From assembly GCF_900155685.1 (NCBI RefSeq), contig NZ_LT732547.1, positions 393,648-457,647 of the forward strand: 64,000 nucleotides of DNA, in the 5' to 3' direction. A program made the translations under genes and the position numbers. Positions 16,299 through 25,546 of the stretch are shown here, one piece after another. Below the pieces are notes generated by a model. The model worked only from the letters and a program-made list of their open reading frames with translations. It was not told where the DNA came from and ran no database searches. This DNA is from Paenibacillus bouchesdurhonensis. GTDB lineage: Bacteria > Bacillota > Bacilli > Paenibacillales > Paenibacillaceae. The number at the start of each line of letters is the position of its first letter. Within the stretch, counting starts at the first letter, position 1.

Positions 16299-19067
16299 GT
16301 GCAAGGAATACACATGATGTTTTTACTCGGAATAACAACGCTCGGAATGATTTGTTTGCTCGTGTTAATGTATCAATCAAGAAAAAATATGCTGACCGAA
16401 AAAGCGCTGCTTCATGACATTTTTGACCATGCCCATTTATGCATTTGGACGGTCAAACTGGATAAGACGATCGTTAGGCTTAATAGTTACAGCGAACGGC
16501 TGATCGGAGTCAAGGGCAGCGAGATCATAGGCCGCAAGTATGATGAAATCGCCGTGCTGCAGAACGGCTGGCAGGAAGTCGTCTCGCTGTTGAACGATGC
16601 GCTTGCGAAGAAATTTGTAAATGATAAGGAAGTAATGATTTTTTTTGAGAGCCAGGAGCGATTTAGGACGTTTTCATTTAGAACATCGGTGATCAGCGGA
16701 GCTTCCGGTAATTCTGAACCGAGCCGCATTGTGCTGATTGGTTTGGATATTCATGAACGCAAGATGTCTCAGGACAAGCTGCAGAGCAGTTATCAGGAGC
16801 TGGAGGCGACCTACGAGACATTGACGGCTACGCAGGAAGAAATGCAGCGCCAATTCGACGAGCTCGTGGTGAATCAGGAGAAGCTTCGAGTCAGCGAGGA
16901 AAGATTCAGGCTGGCTACTCGCGGCTCGGGAGCCGTCATTTGGGATATAGACCCGGCTATAGGAACCTATTTTGTCTCGGATCGGTTATACGATTTGTTA
17001 GGCTATGATCGCTGTGAGCTTGATTTGACCGTTATGGGATTAAAAGAACTCATCCATCCCGACGATTGGGCGGATACGGAGCGGGCGCGACAGGCCTGCT
17101 TGAACGGATATACGCCCGTGTACGAGAGCGAGTATAGAATTAGGAAGAAGGATGGGGGATATCTATGGATGCAGGCTCGGGGAATAACGAGGAGAAACGG
17201 CGAGGGGCAGGTCGTCAGGTTTGCCGGCTCGATGATCGATATCACGGAACGAAAGCGCTATGAACTGAAGCTGGAGGAGAGCTGCTGCGAGTTGGAAGCA
17301 GCTTGTGAAGAGCTGAAGAAAACCCAGCGGCAATTGCTCGAAAATTACGAGAAGCTGGTGGAAAACCAAGATATGCTTAGCCGAAATGAAGAGCAGCACC
17401 GGCTTGTAATTGAGGCTTCCAATGCGGGCATATGGGAAATGGATCTGCTCCGCAATAAGAGGTTCTATTCTCCTCGTTGGTTCGAACTGTTGGGCTATAC
17501 GCAGGATGATCATGTTTCCAGCGATATTTTGGACAATCTCATTCATCCGGAGGATGTCGGTGAAGTGCAGAAAGCGATGGAGGCTGCGACGCAAGGACAG
17601 ACGGAGCTGTTTGAATGCGAATACAGGCTGCGGGTGAAGAATGGGGAATACCGCTGGTTCCTTGGCCGGGGCAAGGTGTTGTTTGATAAACGGGGAAGGG
17701 CCTATCGCATGGCTGGAACGCACGAGGATATTCATGAATTGAAGCGATCCCAGGAGAAGCTGCATCAACTAGCCTATTATGACACTTTAAGCGGCTTGCC
17801 GAATCGGTTATATATGCTGAAGGAGTTGGAGAACTATTTTGCTGCATCGAATGAGATGGCGGCAATATTTTTTGTCGATACCGATAATTTTAAGTATGTT
17901 AATGATACTTTAGGTCATAATTTTGGCGATCAATTGCTCATTGAGGCCAGTCGGCGGCTGACGAGCATGATCGGCAAAGGGGCGATGCTGTTTCGTCTTG
18001 GGGGCGATGAGTTTGTTGTATTCATGCGCAGCATTCAAGATGAGTCGGAAGCGATAGCTGCGGCAGAGAGAGTGATTATGGGATTCAAAGAGCCCTTCCG
18101 AATGAACGGAAGTGACTTACAGGTATCGGTGAGCGTGGGGATTTCCTTTTATCCGAAGGATGGCCGCAATATGGAGGAAATTTTGAGGAATGCGGATGTA
18201 GCGATGTATAATGCCAAGGAGGCGGGCAAAGGTAAATATGTATTGTTCGATCCGGCGTTTCTTAGGACATTTAACGAACGGGTTCAATTGGAAACGCAGC
18301 TTCGTCATGGCATTGAAAATAATGAATTCATATTGCATTATCAGCCCAAAATCAGCCGTAGAACAGGCCGAATTATGGGCTTTGAGGCCTTGATCCGTTG
18401 GAACAGTTCCGAGCTGGGGCTGCTCTCGCCGCTGGCCTTCATCCGGATCGCTGAAGATAGTAGATTAATCGTCCCTATTGGGGAATGGGTGCTGGCGGAG
18501 TCCTGTCGGTTTGCGGCTAAATTGCAGTTCGAAGCGTATGGTCAGTTAAGGATTTCAGTGAACATTTCCATCGTCCAGCTTGTCCAGGAGGATTTTGTCG
18601 ATATGGTGCTTCGAATCTTAAAGGACACGGGATTGTCTCCCGAGCATTTGGAGTTGGAAATTACCGAATCCGTATCTTTGGGGATGGTATCTCCCGAAAT
18701 ATTGATCGGCAAGCTGGAGAAGCTGCAGGCTGCGGGGGTTCATCTGGCTTTGGACGATTTCGGCACGGGATATATATCTCTTAGCTATCTACAGCAGCTG
18801 CCGCTGACTACGCTGAAGGTCAGTCGATCGTTTATGACACAAATTTCGGATCAAGGGGATGAACGTTCGCTCGCCCGAGCTATGGTGCTGGTTGGCAGGC
18901 GGATGGGCTTGAACGTCGTGGCTGAAGGCGTAGAAACCGTGAAACAGTTGGAGCACGCCAAGCAGTCCAAGTATGATCTTATTCAAGGTTTTTACATAAG
19001 CAGGCCTTTGCCTGAGGAGGAAGCACTGACACTGATCAGGAATAATAAAGTGTATAACATGTACTAG
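16299..19067 (+). CDS. membrane-anchored PAS-GGDEF-EAL protein, probable diguanylate cyclase
   Basis: A 922-residue protein starting at GTG 16299, seven bases after AAGGAGG. One membrane segment (about residues 6-26) is followed by three PAS domains near 35-150, 200-320 and 365-480, joined by coiled coils. The GGDEF domain near 490-650 has an intact RLGGDEFVVF. The EAL domain near 665-915 keeps EALIRW, SVNIS, ELEITES, DDFGTG, the Lys of LKV, AEGVE and QGFYISRP, but the usual LKIDR is LKVSR with Ser842 in place of a metal-binding Asp. Cyclic-di-GMP synthesis is therefore expected; hydrolysis may be impaired. The nucleoside hydrolase gene follows after 38 bases and may be co-transcribed. Confidence 0.93.
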   Translation: MQGIHMMFLLGITTLGMICLLVLMYQSRKNMLTEKALLHDIFDHAHLCIWTVKLDKTIVRLNSYSERLIGVKGSEIIGRKYDEIAVLQNGWQEVVSLLNDALAKKFVNDKEVMIFFESQERFRTFSFRTSVISGASGNSEPSRIVLIGLDIHERKMSQDKLQSSYQELEATYETLTATQEEMQRQFDELVVNQEKLRVSEERFRLATRGSGAVIWDIDPAIGTYFVSDRLYDLLGYDRCELDLTVMGLKELIHPDDWADTERARQACLNGYTPVYESEYRIRKKDGGYLWMQARGITRRNGEGQVVRFAGSMIDITERKRYELKLEESCCELEAACEELKKTQRQLLENYEKLVENQDMLSRNEEQHRLVIEASNAGIWEMDLLRNKRFYSPRWFELLGYTQDDHVSSDILDNLIHPEDVGEVQKAMEAATQGQTELFECEYRLRVKNGEYRWFLGRGKVLFDKRGRAYRMAGTHEDIHELKRSQEKLHQLAYYDTLSGLPNRLYMLKELENYFAASNEMAAIFFVDTDNFKYVNDTLGHNFGDQLLIEASRRLTSMIGKGAMLFRLGGDEFVVFMRSIQDESEAIAAAERVIMGFKEPFRMNGSDLQVSVSVGISFYPKDGRNMEEILRNADVAMYNAKEAGKGKYVLFDPAFLRTFNERVQLETQLRHGIENNEFILHYQPKISRRTGRIMGFEALIRWNSSELGLLSPLAFIRIAEDSRLIVPIGEWVLAESCRFAAKLQFEAYGQLRISVNISIVQLVQEDFVDMVLRILKDTGLSPEHLELEITESVSLGMVSPEILIGKLEKLQAAGVHLALDDFGTGYISLSYLQQLPLTTLKVSRSFMTQISDQGDERSLARAMVLVGRRMGLNVVAEGVETVKQLEHAKQSKYDLIQGFYISRPLPEEEALTLIRNNKVYNMY

Positions 19068-19105
19068 ATCAATTTACTTCATCTTAGTCAAAGGGGAGAC
19101 GTCAT

Positions 19106-20020
19106 TTGAAACCAATCATTATGGATGTGGATACAGGCATTGATGATGCTCTGGCTATAGCCTACGCCGTGCATTCTCCTGAGCTGGAGTTCATCGCTCT
19201 GACGACTTGCTTCGGGAATATTACGGTGGAGGAGGCTACCCGCAACACGTTGTTCATGCTGGAGAAGCTGGGCAAGTCTGTCCCTGTATACGAGGGAGCG
19301 GGTGCACCGTTGTTCGGTAAATTGAAGAAACGTTACGCAAGGCATATTCATGGAGAGGATGGCCTGGGCAATGCACTGAGGGGAGAGCCGCAGGGGCAAA
19401 AATCAGATCTGGCAGCATCTGACTACATCATTCGACAGGTGAAGGAGCGCCCTCATGAAATGACGATTATCGCCGTAGGCCCGCTCACGAATTTGGCGCT
19501 GGCGATAGAGAAGGCACCGGAAATCGTTCCTTTGATCGGCGAGGTCGTAGTGATGGGCGGTGCGGTCACTGTTCCGGGCAATATTACGCCTTACGGCGAA
19601 GCAAATATTGTAGCTGACCCAGACGCAGCCGCGATCGTCTTTGCGTCCGGCGTTCGGCTGAAGCTCGTCGGGCTCGACGTTACGCTGCAGACGCTGCTGG
19701 CCAGCGCGCATTTACAGACATGGCGAAATTCCGGCCGAGAGCTGGGACAACTGCTTGCGGAAATGACGGAGTTCTATATCGGCGCCTATGAAGCCCGCTA
19801 TCCCGGCATCGGGGGGTGCGGCTTGCATGATCCGCTTGCTGTGGGCGTGGCTATAGATCCTAGCCTGGTGTCGAGCGAACTGATGCGGGTAACCGTAGTT
19901 ACCGAAGGAGAAGCTGCTGGCCAAACGGTGGGAACATCCGAGGATGAACCGAGAATCGAAGTATGCACGAAGGTGGACGCCGAGCGTTTCCTGCAGCATT
20001 TTTTAAGCCGGGTTATATAA
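19106..20020 (+). CDS. inosine-uridine preferring nucleoside hydrolase
   Basis: A 304-residue enzyme of the nucleoside N-ribohydrolase family, which splits ribonucleosides to base and ribose using a bound calcium. The N-terminal MDVDTGIDDALAIAYA carries the calcium-binding Asp cluster that defines the family. AVGPLTNLALAIE and the downstream GLHDPLAVGVAIDP complete the active site. It starts at TTG 19106, seven bases after AAGGGGAG. There is no signal peptide, so it should act on salvaged nucleosides in the cytoplasm. Which nucleosides are preferred cannot be decided. Confidence 0.92.
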   Translation: MKPIIMDVDTGIDDALAIAYAVHSPELEFIALTTCFGNITVEEATRNTLFMLEKLGKSVPVYEGAGAPLFGKLKKRYARHIHGEDGLGNALRGEPQGQKSDLAASDYIIRQVKERPHEMTIIAVGPLTNLALAIEKAPEIVPLIGEVVVMGGAVTVPGNITPYGEANIVADPDAAAIVFASGVRLKLVGLDVTLQTLLASAHLQTWRNSGRELGQLLAEMTEFYIGAYEARYPGIGGCGLHDPLAVGVAIDPSLVSSELMRVTVVTEGEAAGQTVGTSEDEPRIEVCTKVDAERFLQHFLSRVI

Positions 20021-20047
20021 ATTGTGAATGGCGCATGCATAGACGCG

Positions 20048-20086
20048 AAGCAGCCCCTCCCATTTTTGAATGGCGAGGGGCTGCTT
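20048..20086. terminator. strong hairpin between convergent genes
   Basis: AAGCAGCCCCTC (20048-20059) pairs perfectly with GAGGGGCTGCTT (20075-20086), and CCATT/GAATGG extends the stem. Neither side has a good T-run, so it is a probable but not textbook terminator for the nucleoside hydrolase and xylR genes. Confidence 0.6.
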
Positions 20087-20126
20087 GCGATAGTGGATGT
20101 TTATATTCGGTCAGGGCTTTTTGAGT

Positions 20127-21326
20127 TTAATGCTGTACTTTCAGCGAAGTTACATCTGGATCGGCCAAAAAGGCAGTAATCGGCATAGAGGCCGCGCCAA
20201 GAGCCGTGCTTCGAATGCCAAGCTCGGCAAATGCAACCTGCGTCTTCTTCATGTGGTAAGACAAGCTGCGGCTCTCCAGTGTATGCAGCATCGGTTCCTG
20301 GAGCAGATCGCCAGCCATTGACAGGCGGTTACCGATTACGATCAATTCGGGATTCAGAATATTCACAAGGTTAGCTAGGCCGACGCCTAGATGGTTTCCC
20401 GTTTCTTGCAGCAGGGAGAGCGCATCGTGGTCGCCAGTCCGGGCAAGATTCAGCAGGCGATCCAGCCCTTCCTCGTCGGAAGCGGCCGAGCTATCCTTCC
20501 AGCGCTGAGCCGCACGGTCGAGCAGCGCCTTCTCCGAAGCGAGCGTCTCCCAGCAGCCGCGATTTCCGCAGCGGCACAAAGGGCCGTTCTCGGTAACCGT
20601 CATATGTCCCACTTCCCCGGAGAAATTGGAAATGCCGCGGTACAGTTCCCCGCTGACGATCATGCCTGAGCCGATTCCTACCCCGATGCTGAGGTAAATC
20701 AAATTAACCGCATCGCGTCCAGCTCCGTATAATTTTTCGCCGATGGCTCCCGCGTTAGCTTCATTATCTATATGGATATTCTCTCCGAATTCAGAGGACA
20801 GCAGATTTTGCACAGTGACATTGTTCCAGCCCAAGTTCGGAGCGGAGACGATTCGGCTTTTCTCATCGACTAATCCCGGAACGCCAATACCGACGCCAAC
20901 GATGCCATAAGGCGATTCGGGTGCTTTTTTACTGAGCCATGTAATCATTTTACGAATTTGATCCAGCGCATGGTCAGGCGATAAATCCTCTAAGGGAACG
21001 GTTCTTTCCTGAATGACATTGCCTTCCAAGTCCACAAGCAGCGCGAACAGATCGTTGACACGGATATCTATTCCGATAGCATATCCGGCGCCCCGATTGA
21101 ACAGCAGCAGTGTAGGCTTTCGTCCGCCGCTTGATTCGCCGGGCCCAATTTCGGTTACAAGCTGGCTTTCGATCAGCTCGGATACTAGCGAAGATACGGT
21201 GGCTTTGTTAAGGCCGAGCGTAGCGGCGATATCGGCACGGGACAACGGTTGCCGCTCACGGATCGTATCTAGAACGAGCGTCTTGTTCATTTTTTTGATC
21301 AGTTGCTGATCGCCCGTAATTTTCAT
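20127..21326 (-). CDS. xylR: xylose-operon repressor XylR, ROK family
   Basis: A 399-residue ROK protein. The N-terminal winged helix reads SRADIAATLGLNKATVSSLVSEL, and a sugar-binding kinase-like fold follows with GIDIRVN and GVGIGVPGLVD. The zinc site is CRCGNRGCWE. It diverges from xylA, with a 9-bp inverted-repeat operator between them, so its role as xylose-relieved repressor of xylAB is very likely. ATG 21326 is chosen; GGGG lies seven bases upstream. A TTG at 21341 is in frame but has poorer context. Confidence 0.93.
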   Translation of the reverse strand: MKITGDQQLIKKMNKTLVLDTIRERQPLSRADIAATLGLNKATVSSLVSELIESQLVTEIGPGESSGGRKPTLLLFNRGAGYAIGIDIRVNDLFALLVDLEGNVIQERTVPLEDLSPDHALDQIRKMITWLSKKAPESPYGIVGVGIGVPGLVDEKSRIVSAPNLGWNNVTVQNLLSSEFGENIHIDNEANAGAIGEKLYGAGRDAVNLIYLSIGVGIGSGMIVSGELYRGISNFSGEVGHMTVTENGPLCRCGNRGCWETLASEKALLDRAAQRWKDSSAASDEEGLDRLLNLARTGDHDALSLLQETGNHLGVGLANLVNILNPELIVIGNRLSMAGDLLQEPMLHTLESRSLSYHMKKTQVAFAELGIRSTALGAASMPITAFLADPDVTSLKVQH

Positions 21327-21392
21327 AGGAGTACCCCACAATTCTAATAAAAGATAACTACATCATACACATAACGGAGATGCTAAATCAAT

Positions 21393-21423
21393 AACTTAGT
21401 TAGTTGGCTGGACAAACTAAGTT
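21393..21423. promoter_or_regulatory. XylR operator
   Basis: AACTTAGTT (21393-21401) and AACTAAGTT (21415-21423) are perfect inverted repeats with a 13-base spacer, in the style of Bacillus xyl operators. The operator overlaps the -35 box of the xylA promoter, and it can also control xylR itself. Confidence 0.85.
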
Positions 21424-21437
21424 GGTCGTGTTAGGAT
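21409..21437 (+). promoter_or_regulatory. xylA promoter
   Basis: TGGACA (21409-21414) and TAGGAT (21432-21437) are spaced by 17 bases; the -35 box lies inside the XylR operator. Confidence 0.6.
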
Positions 21438-21497
21438 AAATATATCAGGCAGCATGCCTCGCCTAAATTTGGGTCATGCTACTAATAATCATCATGA

Positions 21498-21511
21498 TGT
21501 AAAGGCTTACT
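21498..21511 (+). promoter_or_regulatory. cre site of the xyl operon
   Basis: TGTAAAGGCTTACT matches the CcpA cre consensus at 13 of 14 positions. It lies 42 bases before the xylA start and downstream of the promoter, suited to glucose repression. Confidence 0.65.
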
Positions 21512-21552
21512 TTCCACAAGTAATTCTAAATTAGACTGGGAGGATTTCAAGC

Positions 21553-22869
21553 ATGAGTTATTTCAAGAACATTAACAAAATCCAGTATGAAGGTTCAGGC
21601 TCCAACAATCCGCTGGCATTCAAACATTATAATGAGAACGAAGTCGTTCTTGGTAAAACGATGAAAGAGCATCTGCGTTTTGCGGTTGCTTACTGGCACA
21701 CCTTGACGATGGACGGAAGCGACCCGTTCGGTCAAGCCACTATGATTCGTCCATGGGAGACTCGTACGGGTCTTGATCTGGCAAAGGATCGCGTGGAAGT
21801 AAACTTCGAATTCCTCGAGAAGCTCGGCGCACCTTACTTCGCGTTCCATGATCGCGACATCGCTCCTGAAGGCGCAACCCTGAAAGAGACAAACGAGAAT
21901 CTGGACGTTATTATTGCTATGCTGAAGGAAGGCATGAAGGCTACTGGCACGAAATTGCTCTGGAACACGGCAAACATGTTCTCCAACCCGCGTTTTGTTC
22001 ACGGTGCAGCGACGACTTCCAATGCTGACGTATTCGCTTATGCTGCCGCACAAGTGAAGAAAGGTCTGGAAACAGGTCTAGAGCTTGGTTCCGAAAACTA
22101 TGTATTCTGGGGCGGTCGTGAAGGCTACGAGTCTCTGCTTAATACGGATATGGGTCTTGAGCTTGACAACCTGGCAAGATTCTTCCATATGGCTCTCGAT
22201 TATGCGAAGGAAATCGGCTATACAGGTCAATTCCTGATCGAGCCTAAGCCGAAAGAGCCTTCCAAGCATCAGTACGACTTCGATGCGGCTACAACGATCG
22301 CATTCCTGCAAAAATACGGCCTGCAAGATCACTTCAAGCTGAACCTGGAAGCGAACCACGCCACGTTGGCTGGACATACGTTCGAGCATGAGCTGCGCGT
22401 TGCACGCCTCAGCAACATGCTTGGTTCCATCGATGCTAACCAAGGCGATTTGCTGCTTGGCTGGGATACGGATGAATTCCCTACGGATCTGTACGCGGTT
22501 ACGCTTGCTATGTACGAAATTCTTGAGAACGGCGGCCTTGGCTCCGGCGGCGTGAACTTCGACGCGAAGGTAAGAAGAAGCTCCTTCGAGCCGGAAGACT
22601 TGTTCTATTCTCACATCGCAGGTATGGATACATTCGCAAAAGGACTTAAAGTAGCGGCTAAGCTGATCGAGGAGAAGTTCTTCGAGAACCTGCTGGATGA
22701 GCGTTATGCCAGCTTCAAGAGCGGAATTGGAGCTGACATTGTATCTGGTAAAGCCAACTTCAAGACGCTGGAAGCTTACGCGCTGCAAAACAGCGAGATC
22801 CGCAACAAATCCGGTCATTTGGAATTGGTTAAAGCTCGCTTGAACGAATATATTTTCGCTACGAAATAA
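21553..22869 (+). CDS. xylA: xylose isomerase
   Basis: A 438-residue, full-length cytoplasmic enzyme that converts D-xylose to D-xylulose with two divalent metals. The catalytic His lies in YFAFHDRD (His99). The second signature reads [11 protein letters not shown], and metal ligands sit in [17 protein letters not shown] and [16 protein letters not shown]. Length and motifs fit the long (class II) bacterial isomerases. GGGAGG stands nine bases before the ATG. First gene of the xylAB operon, controlled by XylR and cre. Confidence 0.97.
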   Translation: MSYFKNINKIQYEGSGSNNPLAFKHYNENEVVLGKTMKEHLRFAVAYWHTLTMDGSDPFGQATMIRPWETRTGLDLAKDRVEVNFEFLEKLGAPYFAFHDRDIAPEGATLKETNENLDVIIAMLKEGMKATGTKLLWNTANMFSNPRFVHGAATTSNADVFAYAAAQVKKGLETGLELGSENYVFWGGREGYESLLNTDMGLELDNLARFFHMALDYAKEIGYTGQFLIEPKPKEPSKHQYDFDAATTIAFLQKYGLQDHFKLNLEANHATLAGHTFEHELRVARLSNMLGSIDANQGDLLLGWDTDEFPTDLYAVTLAMYEILENGGLGSGGVNFDAKVRRSSFEPEDLFYSHIAGMDTFAKGLKVAAKLIEEKFFENLLDERYASFKSGIGADIVSGKANFKTLEAYALQNSEIRNKSGHLELVKARLNEYIFATK

Positions 22870-22879
22870 GATGAATCAT

Positions 22880-22906
22880 AAAAGGGGACGTCCAGCGTCC
22901 CCTTTT
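22880..22906 (+). terminator. hairpin between xylA and xylB
   Basis: AAAAGGGGACG and CGTCCCCTTTT form a perfect 11-bp stem with loop TCCAG. The T-run is only that of the stem, so read-through into xylB is likely and the hairpin may lower xylB dose or protect xylA mRNA. Confidence 0.65.
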
Positions 22907-22952
22907 GAATATGAGGAATTAAACGTTTTAATTGGCGAAGGGAGAGTCACGG

Positions 22953-24452
22953 ATGAAATATGTAATCGGTATCGACCTGGGAACAAGTTCTGTAAAGACG
23001 CTGCTCGTAGGCAAAGACGGGGAAATCAAAGGAGAAGCAACGGCAGCTTATCCGCTTATTCATGAGCGCCCCGGGTACAGTGAACAAGATCCGGAAGAAT
23101 GGGTTAAAGGCACGATCACCTGTCTCAAAGAGCTCATGAAGAGCAGCGGCATCGCTGCTGAGGATATTGAAGGGGTTTCATTCTCCGGCCAAATGCACGG
23201 TCTGGTGCTGCTGGACGACAAGAACGAAGTGCTGCGCCATGCCATTCTGTGGAATGATACCCGCACGACGAAGCAATGCCGGGAGATCGAGTCCAAGCTC
23301 GGCGACAAGCTGCTGGACATTACGAGAAATGCTGCGTTGGAAGGCTTTACGCTGCCAAAAATCCTTTGGGTGCAGGAGAACGAGCCGGAGTTGTTCGCCA
23401 AAGCGGCGCGCTTCGTATTGCCGAAGGACTATTTGCGTTACCGCATGACAGGGAACGTAGCGATGGAGCTGTCGGATGCAGCTGGCACGCTGATGCTGAA
23501 TGTGCCGGAAGCGAAGTGGAGCGAGGAAATTCTGACGGCCTTCGGGTTATCCGGCGATTTTGCGCCGCCGCTGGTCGGAAGCACGGAAGAGACGGGCACC
23601 CTGCTGCCGGAGTTCGCAGAACTGACGGGCCTTTCGACGAGCACGAAGGTGTTTGGCGGAGGAGCAGACAATGCTTGCGGAGCTGTTGGAGCTGGGATCG
23701 TACGTCAAGGAGATGCGCTTTGCAGCATCGGGACGTCCGGGGTTATTTTGTCATATGAGGAAGATAAGAATAAAGATTTTGGCGGCAAAGTGCATTTCTT
23801 TAATCACTCCCACCCGGGAGCGTTCTATGCGATGGGAGTTACGCTGGCGGCAGGTTACAGCATGAGCTGGTTCAAAGACTCGCTCGCGCCGGAGCTGAGC
23901 TTTGACGAGCTGTTGAAGCCCGTGGCTGATATCGCTCCAGGTGCGGAAGGGCTGTTATTCACACCATACCTTGTTGGTGAACGGACGCCGCATGCAGACA
24001 GCATAATTCGCGGCAGCTTCATCGGACTTTCCGGGACACATCGCCGGGAGCATCTTGCTCGCGCCGTTATGGAAGGCATCACGTTCTCATTGGCGGAATC
24101 TCTTGAGCTGTTCCGTCAAGCGGGAATTACCGTGGAACGCATTATTTCGATCGGCGGCGGGGCGAAGAATCCGGTTTGGCTGCAAATGCAGGCAGATATT
24201 TTTGGCACCCCAGTCGTTGCCTTGAACAATGAGCAAGGCCCGGCGATGGGCGCGGCGATGATGGCAGCGGTCGGCAGCGGCTGGTTCGACAGCCTGAAAG
24301 ACTGCGCGGATCAGTTCATCGGGTACCGTGCCACGTATGAGCCGAATGCGGCAAATGTCGAGAAGTATGAGCGGTTGTTCAAGCTGTATCAGCAGGTATA
24401 TTCTGCGACCCGTTCATTGAACGAGGGCTTGCAGGAGTTCAGAGAGCAGTAA
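22953..24452 (+). CDS. xylB: xylulokinase
   Basis: A 499-residue FGGY-family kinase that phosphorylates D-xylulose to xylulose 5-phosphate, linking xylose to the pentose phosphate pathway. The N-terminal phosphate loop is GIDLGTSSVKTLLV, GQMHGLVLLD is the sugar-binding strand, and GGGADNACGAVG plus GGGAKNPVWLQMQADI form the ATP site. ATG 22953 is chosen for the GAAGGGAG site just upstream; the TTG at 22932 overlaps it. It ends at a textbook terminator. Confidence 0.96.
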   Translation: MKYVIGIDLGTSSVKTLLVGKDGEIKGEATAAYPLIHERPGYSEQDPEEWVKGTITCLKELMKSSGIAAEDIEGVSFSGQMHGLVLLDDKNEVLRHAILWNDTRTTKQCREIESKLGDKLLDITRNAALEGFTLPKILWVQENEPELFAKAARFVLPKDYLRYRMTGNVAMELSDAAGTLMLNVPEAKWSEEILTAFGLSGDFAPPLVGSTEETGTLLPEFAELTGLSTSTKVFGGGADNACGAVGAGIVRQGDALCSIGTSGVILSYEEDKNKDFGGKVHFFNHSHPGAFYAMGVTLAAGYSMSWFKDSLAPELSFDELLKPVADIAPGAEGLLFTPYLVGERTPHADSIIRGSFIGLSGTHRREHLARAVMEGITFSLAESLELFRQAGITVERIISIGGGAKNPVWLQMQADIFGTPVVALNNEQGPAMGAAMMAAVGSGWFDSLKDCADQFIGYRATYEPNAANVEKYERLFKLYQQVYSATRSLNEGLQEFREQ

Positions 24453-24536
24453 TCGGCGAATCAAGGTTAAGATAAACGGCCAATGAGTGGCTAGTGAATG
24501 TCCATTTTACGGCAATTTGAATAGCTTCTGAAAGGG

Positions 24537-24560
24537 GCACCGGAAACGGTGCTTTTTTTT
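24537..24560 (+). terminator. intrinsic terminator of xylAB
   Basis: GCACCG-GAAA-CGGTGC is a perfect 6-bp stem with a GNRA tetraloop, followed by eight T. Confidence 0.95.
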
Positions 24561-24596
24561 GGGCTTAAAATGGGGAAAAATATATTAACAGGTATC

Positions 24597-24647
24597 TTGC
24601 AATATACAGTAGTGAATGTTAATATATGTATATCCTAACTACTATAC
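24597..24647 (+). promoter_or_regulatory. promoter and dyad before the padR operon
   Basis: TTGCAA (24597-24602) and TAATAT (24620-24625) have a 17-base spacer. ATACAGTAGT (24604-24613) and ACTACTATAC (24638-24647) form an imperfect inverted repeat (8 of 10) flanking the -10 box, a candidate site for the PadR protein encoded downstream. Confidence 0.5.
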
Positions 24648-24683
24648 ATTGAACAGTACTGAGTAAAGCGGTGGTGAGAAGCG

Positions 24684-25001
24684 ATGAATATCCAATTCAA
24701 GAAAGGTGTCTTGGAGCTTTGTGTTCTCGTCTTGACGGCTAAGAAAGATCGATATGGTTATGAGCTCGTAGAGCAGATTTCACGCAGATTCGAAATTGCG
24801 GAAGGAACGATTTATCCACTGCTTCGAAGGCTCGCCTCAGACGGCTTATTCTCAACCTATCTTCATGAATCGATGGAAGGCCCTCCAAGGAAGTACTATA
24901 AGATTACGGAACAAGGAAGGGAAGTCATGAATGAGCTTGTATCGGAATGGAGCAAGTTTGCCGAAGGAGTACAAGAGATGATTGAGGAGGGCTTAGATTG
25001 A
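24684..25001 (+). CDS. PadR-family transcriptional regulator
   Basis: A 105-residue winged-helix protein of the short PadR type. LELCVLVLTAKKDRYGYELVEQI and EGTIYPLLRRLASDGL are the typical DNA-binding part, followed by a short dimer helix. Its stop overlaps the TTG start of the next gene. In many Firmicutes such regulators repress an operon of HAAS protein, adhesin-like DUF4097 protein and ABC exporter, as found here, and respond to drugs or envelope stress. Confidence 0.93.
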   Translation: MNIQFKKGVLELCVLVLTAKKDRYGYELVEQISRRFEIAEGTIYPLLRRLASDGLFSTYLHESMEGPPRKYYKITEQGREVMNELVSEWSKFAEGVQEMIEEGLD

Positions 25002-25540
25002 ATAAAGAGGCGTATTTAAACGAACTGCTTCAATATTTAAAGCCGCTCCCTCCAGACGAACGAGCGGATATCCTGGCCGACTACACGGAGCACTTCGAGC
25101 AAGCCGAATTCAGCGGACGATCCGAGGAGGAAGTGATCCTTAGGCTAGGGGAACCGCGGTTGGTTGCCCGTGAGGTGCTTGCCCAGACCCAAATCCAGAA
25201 GGCGGGGGAATCTCCTTCGCTCCCCAATGTGACTAAAGCGGTTATGGCAACGGTGAGCTTAGGACTGTTCAATTTAATTATTGTGCTCCTGCCGTTTATC
25301 GCGTCGTTAGTCGTGCTTGCCGGATTGTATGGATTTTCCCTCTTCCTGATCATATCTCCCATCCTGCTAATTATTCAGCATCAATCGGTCTCGATCCTCA
25401 TCAATGATTTCTTCCTTATGCTTGGCCTTGTCGGTGCAGGACTGCTATTCATGATCGGAGCGCTAAAGGCGACCGGTCTATATTACAAGCTTGTCATACG
25501 CTATTTACGGTATAACTTGAAAGTTATAGGGAGGATATGA
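24998..25540 (+). CDS. HAAS-domain membrane protein (DUF1700 family)
   Basis: A 180-residue protein starting at TTG 24998, overlapping the padR stop. The first 60 residues form the helical HAAS domain (YLKPLPPDERADILADYTEH), usual partner of PadR-like regulators. Hydrophobic segments follow near 85-125 and 130-150. A role in sensing or modulating the PadR-controlled response at the membrane is inferred from context. Confidence 0.88.
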   Translation: MNKEAYLNELLQYLKPLPPDERADILADYTEHFEQAEFSGRSEEEVILRLGEPRLVAREVLAQTQIQKAGESPSLPNVTKAVMATVSLGLFNLIIVLLPFIASLVVLAGLYGFSLFLIISPILLIIQHQSVSILINDFFLMLGLVGAGLLFMIGALKATGLYYKLVIRYLRYNLKVIGRI

Positions 25541-25546
25541 TCTATT

